The notes under the pieces were generated by a model that was not told the origin of the DNA, did no database searches, and saw only the letters and a list, made by a program, of their open reading frames with translations. From Sulfolobus sp. SCGC AB-777_G06 (GTDB taxonomy: Archaea > Thermoproteota > Thermoprotei_A > Sulfolobales > Sulfolobaceae): 17,431 nucleotides of DNA. The DNA is taken from the NCBI GenBank assembly GCA_003086555.1, contig QEFN01000022.1:1-17431 (forward strand). Reading direction: 5' to 3'. Shown here piece after piece: positions 13,823 to 17,431 of the stretch. Both the position numbers and the translations under genes were made by a program. Each line of letters starts with the position of its first letter. The first letter of the stretch is position 1.

Positions 13823-14719
13823 ATGCAAATGGTAAAGTACTGTCCTAAATGTGGCCACCCAAATCCAGACGATGAGATGTACTGTGTTAGATGCGGTACT
13901 CCTTTAGCCACGGTACAATCTCAGCCGCAATCAGCACCTCAACAACCGATTGATTATCCTCAACAGCCCCCACAAACACAACCACCCCAATATTCTCAAC
14001 AGCCCAATCCACCACCACCGGTTTATCCTCCTTATCAACAATACCCATATCCTAAGAGGAGATTTCCAATAAAGACTGTAATTGGTGTTGCAGTTGCAGA
14101 TGTTGTAGTATTAGGAGTGTTCCTCGTAGTCCTACCAATATTCTTGAGCCCCAAACCAATATTCTTGAGCCCCAATAACCTGATATCAGTCTCGGACTTG
14201 CAAAGCATTTACGGTGGCGGTTGGGAAATTAAAGCTAGCGAGAGCGGTGTAATTTCAATATCTACCTCTTCAGTTACTATCTCGTACTTTAACGGTAGTT
14301 CAAAGACACTTCCAGTAACGCCTTCTAACGATACTTGTTTTGTCTTTGGCTTAGGAGAAGAGCCCGACTCCTACCTTTCGAAAGAGGTATTCGTAATATT
14401 CTCCTACATAATCCCTGAAACCGCGTACGAGTATGTAGTTTACAATGCGTTCGAATGTGTAGTTTACACAGTATCTGGATCGCCATTATATACTGAATTA
14501 ACTACAATGGGTGAGGGAGCTTTCGCTAATACTTTTGGGGTTTCTTTTGTAACGGTTAATGGGAACATAATGTATGGCTATTCCAATCATCTGCCGAACC
14601 TTTTAGGTCCTCCGGTGGGGGTTGTAATATTAAATAAGGCAAATGGCGAACTCGTGGTGATACTCGGGTTACCGTATATTAATAGTACTATAGCGAGTGA
14701 GTTAGCGAGTTATATTTAA
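13823..14719 (+). CDS. Zinc-ribbon, PQ-linker, single-TM protein with extracytoplasmic domain
   Basis: 298 residues from this ATG. A cytoplasmic zinc ribbon at the N-terminus has CPKC and CVRC (C7, C10, C21, C24), followed by a Pro/Gln/Tyr-rich linker (about 33-78), a basic stop (PKRRF), one membrane helix (about 85-106) and an outside domain of ~190 residues rich in beta strands with sequons such as NGS, NDT, NST. I do not recognise the outer domain. The layout suggests a transmembrane sensor or adaptor. ATG 13823 is chosen over TTG 13814 because of the TATA spacing; ATG 13829 is also possible. Two internal in-frame duplications exist: an exact 21-bp one (14134-14175) and an imperfect 24-bp one near 14421-14468. 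It is convergent with the broken kinase gene and divergent from the 472-residue membrane protein. Confidence 0.75.
   Translation: MQMVKYCPKCGHPNPDDEMYCVRCGTPLATVQSQPQSAPQQPIDYPQQPPQTQPPQYSQQPNPPPPVYPPYQQYPYPKRRFPIKTVIGVAVADVVVLGVFLVVLPIFLSPKPIFLSPNNLISVSDLQSIYGGGWEIKASESGVISISTSSVTISYFNGSSKTLPVTPSNDTCFVFGLGEEPDSYLSKEVFVIFSYIIPETAYEYVVYNAFECVVYTVSGSPLYTELTTMGEGAFANTFGVSFVTVNGNIMYGYSNHLPNLLGPPVGVVILNKANGELVVILGLPYINSTIASELASYI
14134..14175 (+). repeat. Exact 21-bp tandem duplication inside the zinc-ribbon gene
   Basis: Seven codons are repeated without change (14134-14154 and 14155-14175), giving PIFLSPK-PIFLSPN right after the membrane helix. Perfect identity suggests a recent slip or polymorphism. 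Confidence 0.85.
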
Positions 14720-14729
14720 ACAAGAAAAG

Positions 14730-14754
14730 TTTTTTACATTTTTATTATATTTTT
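14730..14754 (+). terminator. T-rich terminator tract after the zinc-ribbon gene
   Basis: A run of T with few interruptions begins 11 nt after the stop codon, in the convergent gap before the kinase paralogue. Confidence 0.4.
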
Positions 14755-14846
14755 AGAAAATCTTATTCCTAGTTTTAATAAAGGAATTTTAATGGGTGTG
14801 CCGATTGTGTGACTATTAAGCTATAAAATAGTGCCATACTACGAGT

Positions 14847-15716
14847 TTAAGGATTTGAGTATATTAATCTTGAGAAGTATTCATGAACTTCTTTTGCAGT
14901 TGGTCTTGCTAATGGGTTTATGGAAATCATCTTCATTACGAAATCCCTTATCTCATATGGCAAGTTGGGTTGCCAGTTAGAGAGTTTATTTTCAGCCTCT
15001 TTAACCTTTAAGGAAACACAATTCATGTTACCCTTTGTATAACAGTTAAACGCTTCATTCATCTCTTGTAAATCCGGCCTGTCCACCTTCTTGTTTAGTA
15101 AAACATAAACAGTCATACCAAGAGCAAATATATCTAAGGACGGATTCGCAACCCCTCTAAATACATCTGGGGGAGAATACTCTAACGTTAGCTGATTAAT
15201 CTTACCATTAATTTTTACAGCACTCCCTAAATCGCCCAATTTAAACTTTACGTTTAGTAAATCTTGTGGGCCTGCGGGCATTTTGGCGAGGAATATGTTT
15301 GACGGTTTAACGTCCATATGAACGTAATTGTTATAGTGGAGGTAGTTTAAAGCCGAGGAAATCTCCTTAATCGCCTTATACACTGCCACCTTCCAATAAG
15401 CGCTGTAGTAAAAATTATCGTCCATGAGCAGTTCTTCTAAAATACCGTTCATTAATTCCATAACAATCATGGGGGGATTTGTAAGGTAAAGTTCTGCAAT
15501 ATCGCCATTATTAATACTTATTCTTATTGCTATATCGTCTACGTTAAAGTCGTAAATTTTAACAATATTTGGATGTTCTGAGAGGATTCCTAATTCCGGT
15601 GCATCTAGACTTAACACCTCATCCGGGTTTCCTTTGAAGAGCTTAAGGATTCTGATTGCAACCTCTTTGTTCTTGTGCTTAGCCTCAAAAACATAACCGT
15701 TTCCTCCTTCGCCCAA
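14847..15716 (-). CDS. Kinase-domain piece of the broken paralogue, likely pseudokinase
   Basis: 289 codons from a TTG that is really internal (the frame is open back to 15737). Motifs: GEGGNGYV (2-9), VAIR where the catalytic Lys of VAIK is Arg22, alpha-C position occupied by Asp38 instead of Glu, VHMDVKPSN (D135, K137, N140), GDLGSA (D162), EYSPPDV with Asp instead of the APE Glu (D184), DIFALG (D195), RPTA (R271). The paralogue at 7766 keeps Lys, Glu and Glu at the three changed places. Catalytic-loop and Mg-binding Asp remain. The shared Cys pair (C225, C233) is kept. If translated at all it could bind nucleotide or substrate without efficient catalysis. No ATG or ribosome binding site is near the TTG. 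Confidence 0.75.
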   Translation of the reverse strand: MGEGGNGYVFEAKHKNKEVAIRILKLFKGNPDEVLSLDAPELGILSEHPNIVKIYDFNVDDIAIRISINNGDIAELYLTNPPMIVMELMNGILEELLMDDNFYYSAYWKVAVYKAIKEISSALNYLHYNNYVHMDVKPSNIFLAKMPAGPQDLLNVKFKLGDLGSAVKINGKINQLTLEYSPPDVFRGVANPSLDIFALGMTVYVLLNKKVDRPDLQEMNEAFNCYTKGNMNCVSLKVKEAENKLSNWQPNLPYEIRDFVMKMISINPLARPTAKEVHEYFSRLIYSNP

Positions 15717-15740
15717 ATAGTTTTGAATTTCATAAACTCA

Positions 15741-15989
15741 ATAAGCCGATATACATCTGCCAACCCAGATTTTAGGATCCCAGTTCGTAAGCAGAGGAGG
15801 TAATATAGTTGTAGATTTGGGACTTAGAGAAAGCTTTTTCCCCGTATCCGAACTAGTTGTAATCCATTTACTGTAAGAAATTGCTACACAATCACTCGGT
15901 GATACGAAACCGCCATATGTGTTTGGCCTATAGATACCTTGTGCTGTTGTAACATCAAACGCCTCCCAGTGCTCAATAAAATTTTTTAA
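15741..15989 (-). pseudogene. Linker/beta-domain piece of the broken kinase
   Basis: Eighty-three codons in the kinase frame, from the frameshift region to TGA. They encode HWEAFDVTTAQGIYRPNTYG and GFVSPSDCVAISYSKW, which completes a beta domain begun in the upstream piece (FKVRGLPRNAKAIIRVGGKT), then a Ser/Thr/Pro linker and TNWDPKIWV just before the kinase domain. There is no start codon of its own. Confidence 0.7.
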
Positions 15990-16590
15990 GTCTCATGACC
16001 TTAACTCCATTAAGTGTGTAAGTTTTACCACCTACTCTTATAATAGCCTTCGCATTTCGCGGAAGCCCTCTGACCTTAAACATTACTTTTGGTGGATCTT
16101 TTAGTTCTATAAAAGCTATTATACCCCCTAAAAAGAAAAAAACCTGAGTTAGCGCGAGTAAAGCAGAAACCTTTAATATCTTGGAGTGATAGCTAAGGCT
16201 ACAAGCATAATATTTTAAAGCTATCATGATTGTATACGGAAGATATAACCCTGTAGCCAGCCCAAGGCTTAAAGGCAATTTAAACGCTGGTGCAATAATA
16301 TAAGCCCCCATTGGCATTCCGATAGCTATTGCGACTTTACTTAACCCTGCAACTACTAAATCGTATTTGCTACACTTATTGACATGTCCAGTATATACAA
16401 CTAAAAAAATAATTAATATAATCCAATTAATTGCCAAAAGAGCATTCAATATCCAGCCTATTAACGATGATTTGGGGAACAAAAATATAGCTAAGTCATA
16501 TAGAATTCCTGTAACTATATTAGGTACAAGAAAGATTATCGCACCAGATAAGTATGAGCTATGAGGCACCTCTCTGTTAACTGGTATCAT
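15973..16590 (-). CDS. Five-helix membrane domain, N-terminal piece of the broken kinase
   Basis: 205 residues from ATG. Five hydrophobic helices (about 13-37, 43-67, 80-101, 107-128, 138-162) are followed by the start of a small beta domain (KVMFKVRGLPRNAK, IIRVGGKTYTLNG). The frame stops at TGA 15973-15975, seven codons after the last beta strand and just after the homopolymer. Alone it would be a plain membrane protein of unknown function; in context it is the sensor/anchor part of the kinase whose domain follows at 15716-14847. A TATA-like TTATATATA lies at 16603-16611, closer to the ATG than usual. Confidence 0.7.
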   Translation of the reverse strand: MIPVNREVPHSSYLSGAIIFLVPNIVTGILYDLAIFLFPKSSLIGWILNALLAINWIILIIFLVVYTGHVNKCSKYDLVVAGLSKVAIAIGMPMGAYIIAPAFKLPLSLGLATGLYLPYTIMIALKYYACSLSYHSKILKVSALLALTQVFFFLGGIIAFIELKDPPKVMFKVRGLPRNAKAIIRVGGKTYTLNGVKVMRLKKFY

Positions 16591-16874
16591 GATGAGTTGG
16601 TGTTATATATACTGACTGAGTATTAAATTTTTCATTATCCGATGTGTCCAACAATTTTTATTTGGACGAAATAAGAGGTTAATCGAGTCTTCATACGCGT
16701 GTTTAGTAGCTTATTATTTAGACCTCTATTTGTTGAGTTCTCTTTCACAAGATTGTTATTTAATAAAAGCTAATGGAACTGCTTTGTTGATCTCTTCAAT
16801 TTATTTCATAAGCATGATATGATACACTGAGAATTTTTCAGTAATTAATATTTATTTCAACGTTATTCGCAAGC

Positions 16875-17431
16875 TTACACCCTAATACCCGGAGCTCTAC
16901 CAACTAAAGAATTAGCCAAGTGGAGCATCCATGCATAAGCCCAGAACTTGAGCTTAGCCTCAACCACTTGTCCCAAAAAGCTTGTAGCCCTAACAGATTC
17001 CCCAAAAGTGCGCTTCACAGCTGAGAATAAGGATTCAATCCTCCACCTAACACCGTAACCCTTCTTCTCCCTCCAACGATTATAGCCCAACCTCTTGAAC
17101 TCCCTTACAACCTTTCTCCTAGCTGGATGGCCACGTCTAGTAGAAGCGTTCTTCCTAGGTGGGACAACAACTTCAACCCCGGTCTTGTAAATCTCATTAG
17201 CATCATAAGCTTTATCTGCATAAAATTTCTTGACTTTCTTTCCCTTGTCTTGTAAATCCTTAACTGTCTTGACTGCTGTCTCAACCTCGTTTGTGGTTAC
17301 TTCGGCGTTTATTATGTTGAGCTCGTCGTTATCCATTACTATTTCGATCTTGAGGAATTTTGAGTCCCTAGTTTTACCCCATTTTGCTATGATGTATTGT
17401 CCTCCCTTGTTTGTGCTTATTCCCGTTGCGT
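16875..17431 (-). CDS. IS5-family transposase, C-terminal part (cut by window end)
   Basis: The frame is open to the right edge, so the ATG at 17336 is internal and the N-terminus lies outside. It reads TGISTNKGGQYIIAKWGKTR at the edge (the first catalytic Asp should be just upstream), then KKFYADKAYD (second Asp, at 41 of the part counted from that ATG) and RWRIESLFSAVKRTFGE (catalytic Glu at 101), the DDE layout of Sulfolobales IS5-type elements such as ISC1058/ISC1234. It ends at TAA 16875-16877. Nothing visible is broken. The element's terminal repeat on this side must fall between the stop and about 16800, but without the other end it cannot be marked. Confidence 0.85.
   Translation of the reverse strand, partial: ATGISTNKGGQYIIAKWGKTRDSKFLKIEIVMDNDELNIINAEVTTNEVETAVKTVKDLQDKGKKVKKFYADKAYDANEIYKTGVEVVVPPRKNASTRRGHPARRKVVREFKRLGYNRWREKKGYGVRWRIESLFSAVKRTFGESVRATSFLGQVVEAKLKFWAYAWMLHLANSLVGRAPGIRV

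Larger units (their letters stand above)
14847..16590 (-). pseudogene. Second membrane Ser/Thr kinase gene, split by a frameshift and a stop
   Basis: Three consecutive minus-strand pieces add up to one membrane kinase like the one at 7766-9388: a five-helix domain (16590-15973), a linker and beta region in the +1 frame (15989-15741), and the kinase domain in that same frame after an in-frame TGA (15740-15738). The first break is at the homopolymer AAAAAATTTT (about 15978-15987), the usual place for a one-base indel. The second is clear by comparison: NWDPNVWVNRTLSVYKIEKV in the intact paralogue corresponds to NWDPKIWVGRCISAY-stop-VYEIQNYL here. Repaired, the product would be ~575 residues. 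A sequencing error could explain the homopolymer break but not easily both. Confidence 0.75.

Noticed and set aside
15975..15990. Programmed -1 frameshift at the A6T4 run, as in Sulfolobales fucosidase
   Set aside because: The kinase frame is reached by +1 (or -2), not -1, and an in-frame TGA follows anyway, so recoding would not restore the protein.

Overview
The window reads as an accessory, transposon-scarred stretch of a Sulfolobales (thermoacidophilic Crenarchaeota) chromosome. Reasons: AT-rich intergenic DNA, many leaderless genes with a TATA-like box about 25-28 bp before the start codon, T-rich terminator tracts, and protein families typical of that order (archaeal ATPases, a secreted GH12 endoglucanase, HEPN/MNT pair, non-RD Ser/Thr kinases with membrane domains, IS1/IS5/IS607/TnpB remnants). 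I do not assign a species.

Left part (1-3602). The C-terminal end of an IS1-family transposase is followed by an archaeal-type AAA ATPase whose frame has no ATG, GTG or TTG before an internal TTG. Next come a transposase-tail remnant with a perfect 11-bp inverted repeat, an overlapping HEPN-MNT pair on the minus strand, and a graveyard where a decayed IS1-family transposase abuts a decayed IS607-type element (serine resolvase C-terminus plus TnpB N-terminus, both with disabling mutations).

Middle part (3603-7634). A secreted endo-beta-glucanase of family GH12 has a palindrome around its TATA box. Downstream lie a six-helix membrane protein and a HAD phosphatase, both on the minus strand. Two closely similar ~80-bp repeats flank the membrane protein; they and a third fragment at 5999-6140 look like 3' ends of TnpB elements, where the omegaRNA scaffold is encoded. 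An esterase fragment with nonsense codons and a lost catalytic His lies at 7294-7476.

Right part (7766-16590) is the most interesting. It holds an intact membrane-anchored Ser/Thr kinase; a DUF4143-type AAA ATPase behind two perfect 32-bp tandem repeats that abut its TATA box; a small multi-helix protein interrupted by one in-frame TAG; a 472-residue polytopic membrane protein; a zinc-ribbon/PQ-linker/single-TM protein; and a second kinase gene, paralogous to the first but split by a frameshift and a TGA and carrying Lys-to-Arg and Glu-to-Asp changes at the catalytic salt bridge. Several of these proteins share one architecture: membrane part, Pro/Gln/Ser-rich linker, soluble signalling domain. 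They may form a membrane signalling module, but this is inference from architecture and proximity only.

The window ends inside an IS5-family transposase. No tRNA, rRNA, CRISPR array or replication origin was recognised.
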